This document shows, one piece after another, positions 10,094 through 20,565 of a stretch of DNA of 64,000 nt. Numbering within the stretch: position 1 is the stretch's first letter; each line of letters starts with the position of its first letter. The stretch comes from Macrosoma leucophasiata. Its lineage: Eukaryota; Arthropoda; Insecta; Lepidoptera; Hedylidae. The position numbers and the translations under genes are program-made. Location: contig JAWQUS010000020.1 of assembly GCA_036365455.1 (NCBI GenBank), positions 3,755,001 to 3,819,000 on the forward strand, in the 5' to 3' direction. Below the pieces are notes generated by a model, which did not search any database, had not been told where the DNA came from, and saw only the letters and a list, made by a program, of their open reading frames with translations.

Positions 10094-10877
10094 CGAAATA
10101 AGCTCTCGTCGATACGGTTTATTTAATAAAAACTTAACATTTCAAAACGATTGTGTAGTACAATAGATGTTAGATAGCTGTGGTAAAACAACCACTGAAA
10201 TTTCACCCTAGATTACTAATACCATAATGTTTGGACACGCAACCGGCGACGTCACCATGGCGTCCTAGTGAGCAATGGCTGTAAGGTATTAATTATTTTA
10301 TTTCTTATCGTACACCAAACAGTCAATTTACACAAAAAACAATATAAAATTGGTACAATGGACGGCCTTATTGCTCAGGCAGCCATTTCTTCCAGGCAAC
10401 GTTATACACAGAATCACAAATTGAAGAAGTCGGTAGGGTGTACATTACTAATTTAACAACTTTGTAGCAATATAAAAATACATCATACTGAAATACTAGC
10501 ACTTGAACAAGGTTGCAAAACTTGTACTCAATAAAGATAATAAAAAAACAACGAATAAATTAAAACACTTACAAAACAAACACATTAATGACAAAAGAAG
10601 AATACATCGTCAAACAATAACAAATTACAAAATAGATAAATGTATTAAATTACATGCATCGACATTAGAGAGTAATAAAATTGCTTATCTATATCTAAAG
10701 TATAGACATTTTAACATTGTATATTATTAATGCTAAACTTAAATACTTATTATAAATGTACATACATTTTACAAAACAGAACCGGGTAACTCTGGCTCTG
10801 TAAAAACTTTGACACTAAAATCTCTGTGAAATCGTAGTTTACATAAAAAATAGACTACTTTTACAGTCGCTTATTCA
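10094..10877. other. 3' flank of the VPVP gene; nothing else recognised
   Basis: AT-rich sequence downstream of the minus-strand VPVP gene. A TTTATT motif (AATAAA on the minus strand) near 10297 could serve as a poly(A) signal but is far from the stop. The small frames here have A-rich chance composition. Confidence 0.4.
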
Positions 10878-11989
10878 TCAATACGGATGACTAATAGCAT
10901 GACCATGGGACTCTACCACCGTTTGGCCATAACCTGACGATAGCACCGGTGATCCTGAAGTCAGTACTGACGCCACTGGTGAAGATCCTACAATCACTGC
11001 CCCTGATGCTGGTCCAATTGCGCCAATTGGTCCATAAGCGCCAACCTGACCAAATGCGCCAACTACGCCAACAGGAACAGGCACAGGTTGGGCAACTCTA
11101 ACTGGTACAGCAGAGGGAATAGCCACAGGGTATGGCTGAGGCACTGGTATTCCCACACCCTGGGTAATAGTTACAGGTATGGGCTGAGCGTACGGATACG
11201 GGAAGGGACGGTCGACAGGTACGGCGATCGGACGCGGTATGATATGTGCCACGGGATGCGGTACGGGTACTGGAACTGGGCGGGGACTGTCGACGGGCAC
11301 GGTGACGGGGACGGTGACAGGAACGGGCCGGGGAACGCTGATGGGAATTGGTTGAGGATACGGGATCGGGACTCGGTTGTGCAACTCGGAGTACGTGTGG
11401 CGTACAGGAATGTGGCTGGAAGATGCACTTCGTTTCTGCTGTTCCGGCTGCACGTAGTTTATGCACAAAAGTAACAATACCTGTAAATAAAAATAATATT
11501 TCAACTCAGTTGCTTCCTAATTTAATAAAATGTAAACATACCTCAAATAGTCGTACAGTACTCAACAATTAATAATGCACATCGAGCCTACGAAAGAGAC
11601 GTTCGGCTCGTTTCGACTTCGTAGAGCGTTCTCTGCTGTACACTGCCTACGTAAGCACTGACAGTCCGGGATTGGTCAAAACTTAATCAAAATGGTACGG
11701 TGCGAAAGAGATAACGCTATACAGACCCGAAATAAGCTGAAGTCTTCTTCCTAGGCTCGATGTGCAATATTTATTGTTGAGCACTGTATATGTATATCTC
11801 TATGCTCTCTAACTCTAACTCTAACATCAGATCAGTTTGACGCTGAGGTGACAATTGAATGGATTTCATGGAAACTGAATGTAGAAATAAATCTGACGGA
11901 AAATTAAATATATTATAAAATTAAATTATTATTATTATATTAAACAAATTCTATATATCAAAATTACTCACATATTGAATTCTTAACAT
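10878..11989 (-). CDS. Secreted VPVP-rich cuticle-type protein, two exons
   Basis: Exon 1 is 11989-11972 (ATG plus five codons, MLRIQY) with donor GTGAGT. Exon 2 is 11480-10878 after acceptor TTTATTTACAG. Both junctions are phase 0, giving 206 residues. The joined N-terminus MLRIQYVLLLLCINYVQ is a good signal peptide, whereas reading exon 2 upstream would run into the intron. Then come an acidic/basic linker with QQKRS and a low-complexity core (about residues 40-150) of V-P-V/I-P repeats with R, Q and Y spacers (VPRPVPVTVPVTVPVDSPRP). The tail is rich in Gly, Ala and Ser and ends SHGHAISHPY. Such proteins are structural components of insect cuticle or chorion-like secreted layers; the exact matrix is inferred. 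A MITE-T (11556-11786) sits in the intron. A TATA box lies 89 bp upstream of the ATG. Confidence 0.87.
11556..11786 (+). mobile_element. MITE-T copy 2, complete, intronic
   Basis: Imperfect TIRs of about 45 bp: left CAGTACTCAACAATTAATAA, right end (reverse complement) CAGTGCTCAACAATAAATAT, both continuing TGCACATCGAGCCTA. TA is present on each side (11554-11555, 11787-11788), as in Tc1/mariner-type insertions. It is 231 bp, has no coding capacity and lies in the VPVP gene intron. Confidence 0.8.
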
Positions 11990-12077
11990 TTTGATGACAG
12001 TATTCAAATAGGTCGGCCCAGTGAACCAATGTATGAGACGCGATAATAGAAAGTGGGCTCATACATGAAAGCAAAGG

Positions 12078-12085
12078 TATTTATA
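12078..12085 (-). promoter_or_regulatory. TATA box of the VPVP gene at 10878-11989
   Basis: Minus strand reads TATAAATA, about 90 bp upstream of the ATG. A short 5' UTR and a six-codon first exon are typical for insect cuticle genes. A transcription start near 12050 is inferred from spacing. Confidence 0.6.
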
Positions 12086-12211
12086 AAGTGACATGTGTTA
12101 TAGGAGCCCATGTGCGGAACCGGGGTTTGTTTACACCCTGTATAATGGAAAGAAAGTGATATGAGATCTACATGGGTATGTTAAAACCGCCAATTAAAAT
12201 ACATTTTGTAA

Positions 12212-12890
12212 CGTAACTTCATGCCTGCAATCCCCGAAGGGGTAGGCAGAGGTAAATGCATGCATTCAAGCATACATGCAAACACCCACGATTCGCCGAT
12301 TATGTTTTGACCCATGTAAAAGGTGGCGAGCCTGTTGACATCTCCGGGCCATATCACCAAATTTCGAGGCACTGGGAAATTTCCAGAAAATGGTAAAATC
12401 CTAATAGAACCAATAATATCGTTTTATTAAGTATGTTATTTTAATGGCTTATTATCTGTTTTATATCCGTATGTATGTACCTTGTATAAGTATTAGTACA
12501 ATTATCCTTTATTATAAATTTGACATCCGTGGTTCACTCACTAAGGGTCCTGTTGAAAACCAGCGTCAGGTACCTTTTATATGAAGGTACCTGACATTTG
12601 CTGAACAGGACACCTTTTTGGCAGCCGTGAGACACATATTACGTGTATAGGTATGTATTAATTTTTAGAAAATGTGTTGTCTTTTCTCTGTTACCTGTTA
12701 CGTTTTATGTCTGTTTTATGTGTCTCGTTGTGTGTCAAATAAATGTTTCTTATCTTATCTTATCTTATCTTATAACCAGTGATAAAGGACTTTACACCAT
12801 TATCTCTGATAACCTCCTACCCGGGCATCGAACCTAGGACCTCAGCGTAGTAGTAGTGGCCTGCTACCACTAAGCTACCGAGGCAGTTCA
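12212..12890 (-). mobile_element. SINE-B copy split by a later insertion
   Basis: The 3' part is 12212-12411 (GTAACTTCATGCCTGCAATC through CCTAATAGAACCA). The 5' tRNA-like head is 12775-12890 (ATCGAACCTAGGACCTCAGC, CTAAGCTACCGAGGCAG). They are separated by an unrelated insertion. Together they rebuild one full SINE-B. Confidence 0.8.
12412..12774 (+). mobile_element. Retroposed insertion with (TTATC)n tail inside SINE-B
   Basis: About 360 bp ending in TCAAATAAATGTTTCTTATC and then repeated TTATC units, as in LINE 3' ends. AACCA occurs at both junctions and may be the target duplication. It contains a hairpin with 12-bp arms (GTCAGGTACCTT/AAGGTACCTGAC, about 12565-12596) nested in GTCCTGTT/AACAGGAC. 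No frame is supported. Confidence 0.6.
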
Positions 12891-13139
12891 TACATTTTGT
12901 AATTATCTGTTATTGCTACTCGTAAAATATTAAAACTAAAACTAACTGTGTCTATAGGCCTTGGTCGAGCGATAAGTGTTCCTGTTCGATGAAAAACGAA
13001 AAATATATGTATGTGTTTTTTTAGTATTATCTTATTTTATTGTCAACCAGAGATGTTGTGATTGGCTGCCGTGACACGAATTTCGTTCACGGCGGCTAAT
13101 CTAATCTTATTTATTATTACTAAAATTTAAAAATTATAG
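12891..13139. other. No gene seen
   Basis: AT-rich sequence without a supported frame or recognised repeat. Confidence 0.4.
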
Positions 13140-13440
13140 AGCACAAATGTATGCGTAGACACAGTTGCACTCCCTATTCCCTCATTCGAATAACCCGGTG
13201 GGATGCCAATCCGACACTACTGGAGAGAAATCGGGCGTAATACCACAGTGGATAGTATCTACTTACTGTGGTAATACCGTGCTAGAAATGTGTAGAATAC
13301 GTGGTAGAAATACCAACTCCTGAGTACCTACTCCATACCCAAAAAACTCAATACCAGCTTTTTTCTGACGTGAGAATTCAAGCCAGGGCCTCACGCCTCA
13401 GCACCCTGACTGCGACCACTAGACCAAAGAGGCAGTCAAA
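13140..13440 (-). repeat. Old tRNA-derived SINE-like repeat
   Basis: On the minus strand the head reads GACTGCCTCTTTGGTCTAGT (A-box-like), then CCCTGGCTTGAATTCTCACG (B-box-like). The distal part, on the plus strand, has CACTCCCTATTCCCTCATTC and GGTGGGATGCCAATCCGACA. It differs from SINE-B. The class is inferred from the boxes only. Confidence 0.5.
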
Positions 13441-13694
13441 CTTACCATCCAACCGTGTGCCTGTTTGCCACCATCGAGTAAAAAAATATTAATCATAGTC
13501 AAAAAAAATGTTTCCGATTTCCTCCTCCTTATGCTCCTTATGCTCCTTAGTGATTAATTACTTCATGTGAAAATAAAAGCAAATCCAAAAATGTTTTATA
13601 ACAAAAGAAATTCTTATTTACCAGCAAAACAACTTTACATAGCGACAAAAAAATAATTAGAATATCGCTTGATTTACATCGTCTATCTATACTG

Positions 13695-13828
13695 TCTTAG
13701 TCCTCAGAGGTGGCAACGCGTCTGCACTTTGTCCTCTGCTTATTGTGTAGATGTCTATAGGCTACTGTCGTCACTTAACATCCATGTGAACTGCATGCTT
13801 GTTTGCCACCACCATCACACAAAAAAAA
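13695..13828 (+). repeat. SINE-A, older subfamily, 5' truncated
   Basis: GTGGCAACGCGTCTGCACTT, then TTGTGTAGATGTCTATAGGC and TTTGCCACCACCATCACACA before the A run. The GTAGATGTC variant separates it from the GTGGGTGTC subfamily. Confidence 0.75.
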
Positions 13829-14121
13829 TCAAATAACATTAAAATTAAAATCATAACAGATTCTCAGCTCTATATAATTATTTAGCTTTCCTACTGCCAC
13901 AACTTATCACTCAAGACTTGCTATGGTAAAACTAGACTAGACTAAAACCAGACTAGGACTCAACGTAATAGCCTACAACCGGTATTACGTCACCGTGGAA
14001 CGATTATCGAATTGCCTATAGCTCTAGATTCCTTGAGTTTAACGTGTTTATTTAGACTTACCTTGCATTTATTTGTTTGTGACGTAACTTGTGACTCACT
14101 TGCTCTATGTTTCCTTCATTA

Positions 14122-14485
14122 CTACTGGTGGTAGAGATCCAGTGTAGCAGCTCGAGTGCCTAGGCACATAGGTATAGGTACAGTTTTTTACTGGTGGTAG
14201 AGTTCCAGTGACGGAGCTCGCGGGGGTAGGCAAGACACCACCGCATTACCTAATATACTTGCCGCTAAATGGAAGTGTTGGTTAGTGTAGCACTATCGTT
14301 TTCCGGTCAGGTGGTAATGTACGGCCCTGTAATTTCCGGCACAGAGGCATAACACCTTAGGGCTCAGGAGTGGTAATGCATCTGCATTTTGACCTTGGTT
14401 TTTGAGTGGGTGTCTATAGGCTGCAGTCATCACTTAACATCAATGTGAACTGCATGCTCGTTTGCCACTTCCATGACATAAAAAA
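14122..14485 (+). repeat. SINE-A with duplicated head
   Basis: A full copy starts at 14190 (ACTGGTGGTAGAGTTCCAGT) and ends CCATGACATAAAAA. It is preceded at 14123-14160 by another SINE-A head (ACTGGTGGTAGAGATCCAGT). It therefore looks like one SINE-A inserted in, or joined to, a second one. Confidence 0.8.
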
Positions 14486-14829
14486 GTATTACAGTAAATT
14501 GTAGTGTTCAGCACTATCGTGTGATATTTGTCCGTTGCATATATAACACTTAAACAATCAGAAGAATTTTAAAAACAATTTCAAAGGAAAGCAATGTTTC
14601 AAGTGGTTATTTTAATTACTCATCATCGGGAACAACTTTTAATTATTTTATTATTCCAGAGTAATGACTCCGGAATCGCAAAACAGTTGTGTGGGGCCCG
14701 TCAAAGATATTATCTTTGGGGCCGTAATAAAAGTTTTTTAGGTACCTACCTCCGTCATATCACCTTGTATTGTTATAGATAAATCAATCTTTTATAGATT
14801 TACTTATCAGCTCAAATAAAGTTAAAGAG

Positions 14830-15110
14830 TCAAGAGTTGGCGAGACGCGCGCAGGAGCCGCGTCGCTGCATGATATGATTTTCAAAACTAGTTTACACCT
14901 AGTCGTGTTTTATATATAAAATTGGTGGGATTTTTATCATAAAGCTTTCGATAACGTGCATGTTTGTGAAAGAGATATTATGCAGTGAAAAGTGATTGTT
15001 CGTGTTGCCTCTAAAACATCGTAAATACTCCTAGTAAAGTCCCCATCTCTGCCATATGGAACCATTCATCTCCATCTTCTATATGGATTTTCATTTTAAG
15101 TTATAATAAT
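14830..15110 (+). repeat. Repeat D, copy 1
   Basis: Shares with the minus strand of 45010-45325 the blocks GGTGGGATTTTTATCATAAAG, CAGTGAAAAGTGATT and AGTAAAGTCCCCATC in the same order. A dispersed non-coding repeat of unknown class; no terminal repeats were recognised. Confidence 0.6.
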
Positions 15111-15127
15111 TAATAAGGGCTTTTTAA

Positions 15128-16406
15128 TAGATTGGGGAAAAAGTCTTTTCGCATTATAGTATGTATGAACTTGTAATAAAATATCTTTGGCTGTAGTATT
15201 TGTATCTGGCTGGTTTTGGTATCATTGAAAGTTAAAATTTTAAAGAACATAATTCCAAATTCAAATTAGGCAAATGTGTGATTTTCATTTGTTTTTCGTA
15301 CTGTCAAGATGAGTGAATCTAATGAAGAAATTCGATACATTTTAAAATTTTACTACAAAAAAGGTAAAAATGCAACGCAAGCCGCGAAAAAATTTTGTGT
15401 TGATGTTTATGGACCTAGTGCAGTGTCTGTGAGAGTAGCACAAATTTGTTCTAAGCGTTTTCAATCAGGAAATTTTGATGTCGAAGATGCACCTCGCTCG
15501 CCTATTACGGATAACATGGATGCCATTTTTGAAAAAGTGGAGCAAGATCGACATATCAGTAGTTACGACGTAGCTGAAGAACTGAGAATTGATCACTAAA
15601 CAGTTTTGGCGCATTTGAAAAAAGCTGGGTACAAAAAAAGCTCGATATTTGGGTACCTCACGAGCTCACTGAAATAACCCTAATGAACCGTGTACTCATT
15701 TGTGATTCTTTATTACGACGTAATGAAACCGAATCATTTTTGAAGAAGCTGATATCTGGTGATGAAAAGTCGATCACGTACGACAAGAACGTGCGAAAAA
15801 GGTCGTGGTCAAAGGCCGGTCAGGCTTCACAGACTGTGGCGAAACCTGGGTTAACTCGCAATAAGGTGATGTTGTGTGTGTGGTGGGATTGGAAGGGCAT
15901 TATTCATTATGAGCTATTACCACCAGGCAGGACTATCGATTCTGAACTCTACTGCGAACAACTGATGAGATTAAAGCAAGAAGTTGAGAGAAAGCGGCCG
16001 GAATTGATCAACAGAAGGGGTGTGGTGTTTCATCATGATAACGCTAGACCTCACACATCTATAGCCACTCAGCAAAAATTAAGAGAGTTTGGCTGGGAGG
16101 TGTTAATGCATCCGCCGTATAGTCCTGACCTTGCACCTTCCGATTTCCACCTGTTTCGGTCTCTTCAGAATTCTTTATGCAATGTTAGGTTAACATCACG
16201 AGAGGACTGCCAAATCCACTTGTCGCGGTATTTTAATGAGAAGTCCCAAAATTTTTATAGCAATGGGATCATGTCCCTACCTACAAGATGGCAAAAGGTT
16301 ATCGAACAAAATGGTACATACATAGTTTAGTTAAATTTTAATAAACTATATTAAAAAATGTTTGGAATTATCTTAAAAAATGCGAAGAAACTTTTTCCCC
16401 AACCTT
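15128..16406 (+). mobile_element. Mariner transposon copy 1, inactivated
   Basis: TIR-like ends ATTGGGGAAAAAGTC (left) and ACTTTTTCCCCAACCT (right) enclose about 1.28 kb, the usual mariner length, carrying one transposase gene. Close relative of the copy at 37212-38460. Confidence 0.88.
15309..16330 (+). pseudogene. Mariner transposase pseudogene
   Basis: From ATG 15309 the frame runs 96 codons (MSESNEEIRYILKFYYKKGK, then the helix-turn-helix region) to a TAA at 15597-15599, where copy 2 has a sense codon. A one-base loss in an A run near 15640 then shifts the frame. The C-terminal catalytic half is open from 15683 to 16330: GDEKS (first Asp; the usual Trp is Ser), HHDNARPH (second Asp), YSPDLAPSD (third Asp). 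Thirty-four residues separate the last two Asp, the D34D signature of mariners. The pair RS-GR-PIT has lost Gly-Arg. The triad is intact but the N-terminal DNA-binding half is broken, so no full transposase is made. Confidence 0.88.
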
Positions 16407-16492
16407 ATATTTGTCATTGGCATGAAGTATAAAATACGTTGCCATACACAGGAAAAAAAGGCTACTTCTAAGATTCAAAATACTATATACTA

Positions 16493-16611
16493 TTCACAGA
16501 TTTTACGAACCAGGTCGTGACGCAATATAAAAAACATTTTTAACTTTATTCCAACGAGCCGAAACGTCTAAATAAATAAGGCATCACGACCCCGTTCCTG
16601 AAATCTGTGAA
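16493..16611. mobile_element. Small TIR element (119 bp)
   Basis: TTCACAGATTTTACGAACCA at the left, and TTCACAGATTTCAGGAACGG as reverse complement of the right end; both continue GGTCGTGA. The imperfect terminal repeats span about 31 bp of a 119-bp element. No target duplication is clear, and it was seen once here. Confidence 0.6.
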
Positions 16612-16901
16612 AATGAGTGTAAAACGCGAGTGTTTTAAAAGATAAAATAATATTACAAACAGGAGTTCCGTCCCGTCCGATTTCCTGACCAGTATTGGTT
16701 TGCGTAAGAAATTGTGAAATATTGAATCACTGTGTTGCCATCAACATAATCTAAGCTGCCAACTTTATTATATGGCCGTTCATACTGATATTAATGATCT
16801 CAATAAAATAATTAAGAGACTGGCTACTTGAAAATAAATTTGAAGAATGTACCTAGGTAATCAATCATGTGTTTATTTATAAAATTCATGATTCCTAACC
16901 G
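16612..16901. other. No gene seen
   Basis: AT-rich spacer between the small TIR element and the direct repeats. No frame or repeat is supported. Confidence 0.4.
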
Positions 16902-17245
16902 GCTCTTTGTTCCCGATTCTCCGATGTCTTTTCTGTAGACAGGACATTCGCCTTGGTATAATGGTTCCAGATATTCAAAGTCAATTTCTCACAGTTTCCC
17001 ATAGTAACAGTACAAACGTGGAATGTATTAAAGTACACTCAGACAGGACACCCTCCTTTAGCGGCAAGTATATAAGGTAATGCGGTTGAGCCTACGCCCG
17101 CGAGCTCCGTCACTGAAGCTCTACCACTAGTAAAAATATCTGTCAAATAAATTTTAAAACGGAACCGGCTGTTTGTTCCCAATGTCTTCTCTATAGACAG
17201 GACACTCGCCTTGGTAGCATGGTTCCAGTTTTCCAAAGTTTCCCA
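16902..17245. repeat. Direct repeats of about 85 bp flanking a SINE-A piece
   Basis: Copies at about 16897-16982 and 17161-17242 share GGCTCTTTGTTCCC/GGCTGTTTGTTCCC, TAGACAGGACA and TCGCCTTGGTA. Between them lies a minus-strand SINE-A 5' half (17039-17137: CGCGAGCTCCGTCACTGAAG). A tandem duplication or an unequal exchange is likely. Confidence 0.65.
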
Positions 17246-17322
17246 CATTTTTTAAAAATAATAATAATAATAATCTTTCAATATCAAAATTTTTCATAAC
17301 ACAAATAGGTTGGAGTCCCCTT

Positions 17323-17692
17323 CTAAGCATTGTAAAATGTCTGTGCCAGAGGGCTCCACTCTTCTAAAAACGACATTGAGAATTTCCCGATGCTCTTGAT
17401 CTCCGAGATACCTCTGATCATAGAATTCTCCACTGGATGCGTCGACGATCTAGCGGATTGTTTTATTTTGTAAGAAGTAAAGGCGAACCAGGTTGACGAG
17501 CATGAGTGGTGGCAAAAGGGTATGATGTATATATACCCTCTGAGTATGATTATAGCCAGCGTTTTTCTGATATTCACTGACATCATCAAAAGGCAGAACC
17601 AGATTAGAGCTCGCAATTGGCCCCTTTTTGGAATTTCCTACTAATATCAGCATCAATACCATTGTACAAGTGTAACGTCTCGCTTTACACAT
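17323..17692 (-). pseudogene. Possible receptor-like coding remnant (weak)
   Basis: Minus-strand frame 17692-17450 gives 80 residues including SSNLVLPFDDVSEYQKNAGY and hydrophobic TLLPPLMLVNLVRLYF, ending in TAG. The same frame goes on after the stop with GDQEHREILNVVFRRVEPS. The LPFD-Y pattern followed by a hydrophobic span and an EHREIL stretch is loosely reminiscent of insect odorant receptors. No intron junctions or full-length match can be seen. It may be chance coding potential. Confidence 0.2.
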
Positions 17693-17879
17693 ACATCCAA
17701 ATTCATTAAACGTACGATGGAGGCTAGTTGAATACCTATTATTTGAAAAAACTAGATTAAGCGGTTAAGTGCGACATGTTGGTCGATTGCAGCATTATGT
17801 CATTATATGTTAATTCTGTAGGTGTGAAGAACATTGTCGGCGTCACCGTCGGGACGTGATGACCCCATCGCCCTATAAT

Positions 17880-18050
17880 GGCCTATATAAGGCGTTATGT
17901 CTCTGTGTCGGAAATTACAGGGCCGTACATTACCACCTGACTGGAACACGATATAGTGCTGAACACTACCATTTAGCAACAAGTATATTAGGTAATGCGG
18001 TGGTGCCTATGCCCGCGAGCTCCGTCACTAGAGCTCTACCACCAGTAAAA
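17880..18050 (-). repeat. SINE-A copy lacking its 3' half
   Basis: Minus-strand 5' half: reverse complement of ACTGGTGGTAGAGCTCTAGT through CTGTAATTTCCGACACAGAG. The A-tail half is missing, which is not the usual 5' truncation and points to later deletion or recombination. Confidence 0.75.
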
Positions 18051-18054
18051 GTGA

Positions 18055-18500
18055 CCAGTGAAAGTGTAGTGCAGTTAGTACCGAACGATGGCGGTCAAAC
18101 CATTCCAATTGGATGGTAGTAAAAATAACAGTCATCATCATCATTTCAGCCAAAGGACATCTACTGCTGGACAAAGGCCTCCACCAAAGATTGCCCGAAC
18201 GGTCCTGGGTCGCCCTCATCCAGCGATTACCCGCGACCTTCACCAGGCCGTCAGTCCACCTCTTGAGGGACCTGCCTACGCTTCGTCTTCCGGTATGCGG
18301 TCGCCACTCCAGAACTGTTATGCCCCAACGGCCGTCAGTTCTGCGAGCTATGTGCCCTGCTCACTGCCACTTGAGCTTCACTCGAAATAACAGTGCAGCA
18401 GCGCAATGGGCTGCAGCATCCCGCTATAAAACTACCGCCAGTACGATTGTCAATCCACCTGCCAAGCGTGGCGATTATGGTACAGGAAGCTGTGTTGTGT
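18055..18500 (+). mobile_element. RTE 5' UTR fragment carrying an inserted RTE 3' end
   Basis: Outer pieces (18086-18122 with ACCGAACGATGGCGGTCAAA; 18395-18500 with TGCCAAGCGTGGCGATTATG) match RTE 5' regions at 27420-27700 and 52500-52740. Between them lies a minus-strand RTE C-terminus, 18133-18384, encoding GRRSVGRSLKRWTDGL and VAGNRWMRATQDRS and starting with the (CAT)n tail. AAATAACAGT is duplicated exactly at 18123-18132 and 18385-18394. Confidence 0.8.
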
Positions 18501-18559
18501 CATCGATGTGTATAGGCTATACTGTATAGGTATTCTCTCCTAATGACGCACAACACAGT

Positions 18560-19540
18560 TGTGGGTGTCTTTGGAGAAGGCTTTGACCAGCTATAAAAGA
18601 TATAAGCTATATTATATAAAAGATCTAACTTGAAAGTATTTGTATGTTCAATCCCGTTTAACTTATAGGTAGGTAGATTTTTTATTTTACTAAAGTTAGT
18701 TTAAAAAAATTATATACTCATATATCATTATGTAGTTATAGTACCTACCTGTTGTTTTGATTTGTTTGACGTAGATTTGCATTTGCGATAAACCTCAGTG
18801 GTTTTAAGTAATGCATTGATAAAAAAAATGTATATTATGTTATTTTTATGTGTTAAATAAATTTAAAAAAAAAAGCTATGGTACGTCTTTCGGCTGTAGG
18901 ATGATGAAGATGAAGTTCATTGTATGCCTACGAGTATACGAGGCTAGAGGACAAAATATGTATGATAAAGGTGAACGTATTGATATAAAACTATTTTTAC
19001 GGATTTATCTCGCGTAGATTATAATAAACTACAATGACATTTCTAATCAACCCTAGATGCCCCAAGATGACGTGACATTTGTTTTACAAGTGCGATTATC
19101 AGTTCGACGAATTCCATGTAGCATAGATGTAATATTTATAATAATCTATGCCGTGAATTTACGCCTTTATTTAAAAATAACCAGTCGTTAAGCTATAAGA
19201 TCCAGCAACATCAAGTTAATCAGCGATTACTTAATCCAACAAAAAGTCCACTGGAAACCAGCCCACAATATAATTAACGAGGAAGTGTCCATTACGTTAC
19301 AGATTCCAATATGGAGGTGAGTAGGAAAAACCGAAACGGGAAATCTGAACCTTATTTAAACAGTCAAACCAACATTCCTAATCTAGTGACACGTAAGAAC
19401 TGAGTAAAATTATTAAAATTAGCATTTTTGTAAGCGTTTTATTAGGTTTCTTCTAATAAGGATTGTTTTATGTAATACTGCGAAAGGAGATGTTTCAGGA
19501 ATGTACGGGCCTATACGTATAGATGTACAATAAAAGTTAA
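18560..19540. other. No gene seen
   Basis: AT-rich; no frame above background and no copy of the repeat families named here is recognised. Confidence 0.4.
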
Positions 19541-19542
19541 AG

Positions 19543-19760
19543 TTATTCTAACATCTCTAACCAGCCAGTGGCCGTACCATGACCTTCTATTGTCAACTTT
19601 AACTGAATCGCTATTTGCTTTATCTCGTGACGGCTGCTTGCTTCCAAGCCCACCACGGTTCCAACTCTTCTAACCAACCTTCCAACCTTCCAGCCTCCAA
19701 CCAACGCTAGTGGTGTGCAGAACACCTGCACGCTAACCAGCTCTGGATCTTGCTCCATTC
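19543..19760 (-). repeat. Repeat E, copy 2
   Basis: Minus strand shares GCGTGCAGGTGTTCTGCACA and CCACTAGCGTTGGTTGGAGG with 8395-8450. A 71-residue frame crosses it (LVSVQVFCTPLALVGGWKVG) without a recognised domain. The parent element is unknown. Confidence 0.5.
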
Positions 19761-20565
19761 GGACGATGGTGGTCCCCTAGTTCAACACCCGGACATTCCT
19801 GTTGTGGTGGCACATGGCTGACCCCACCCAGACCACTCACAACAACAGGCGTTTGATTTCTTCTCACTGATCTGATTCTTGCCACTCTTTTAGTACATTA
19901 TCCTTTCGATAACACTATTAATACAAAAAAATTACAAATAGTATTTCCGGATATTTTTTTAAATTTACAATCAATGAAACAAAACAAATTTTCCAACTGA
20001 TTCCAGTAAGATATTTAGAAAATCTTTACAAGCAGTTTTTATTTTGAAAAATAAAAAATAGGTAGAAAGGAAAGAAACCTGCTTTCAAGTCCAGTCCGTT
20101 CTAACTTTGATATTTACAGTATTATAAAAATAAAGTAATTCAACAAATCTGTAACAATTTAATAGACATTTGTTTTATTTGAGTCAGTTTCACAACTCCC
20201 AACGTTTTAAATCGTCAAATCTTAAAAACGATTAGTTATTGAGTAGATGAAGCAATATTCATGTATTTTTCCTATATTTTTATTATATATCGCAGATTTC
20301 TCTGGTGTATCCTATTTTAGATTGTCAATCAGCAACATAACCTCCAACTCCAACAGTTGACTTTAAAAAAATATCACATTTATGTACCTTGCTTGCATAG
20401 GCAAAGGTACGCACACATTCATGCTTCTCCAGTTTTTCCAGCCTCATGTTATTGGACGTGACTCTTACTCCGGAACTACGTTCCACTGACTATATTCTCT
20501 ATCATAGAACATCGGAATATTTGCTTTCCAATAATGGCCTAACTCAGCCATCGATACTTGAATTG
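19761..20565. other. Downstream flank of the MADF-BESS gene
   Basis: Mostly AT-rich with no gene. At about 20318-20348, TTGTCAATCAGCAACATAAC repeats the last coding part of the MADF-BESS gene (20590-20612), a small local duplication. Confidence 0.5.

Noticed and set aside
11088..11474. Long frames on both strands over the VPVP gene (128, 122 and 85 codons)
   Set aside because: They are shadows of the low-complexity VPVP coding repeat in other frames; only the spliced minus-strand frame has a signal peptide and splice sites.
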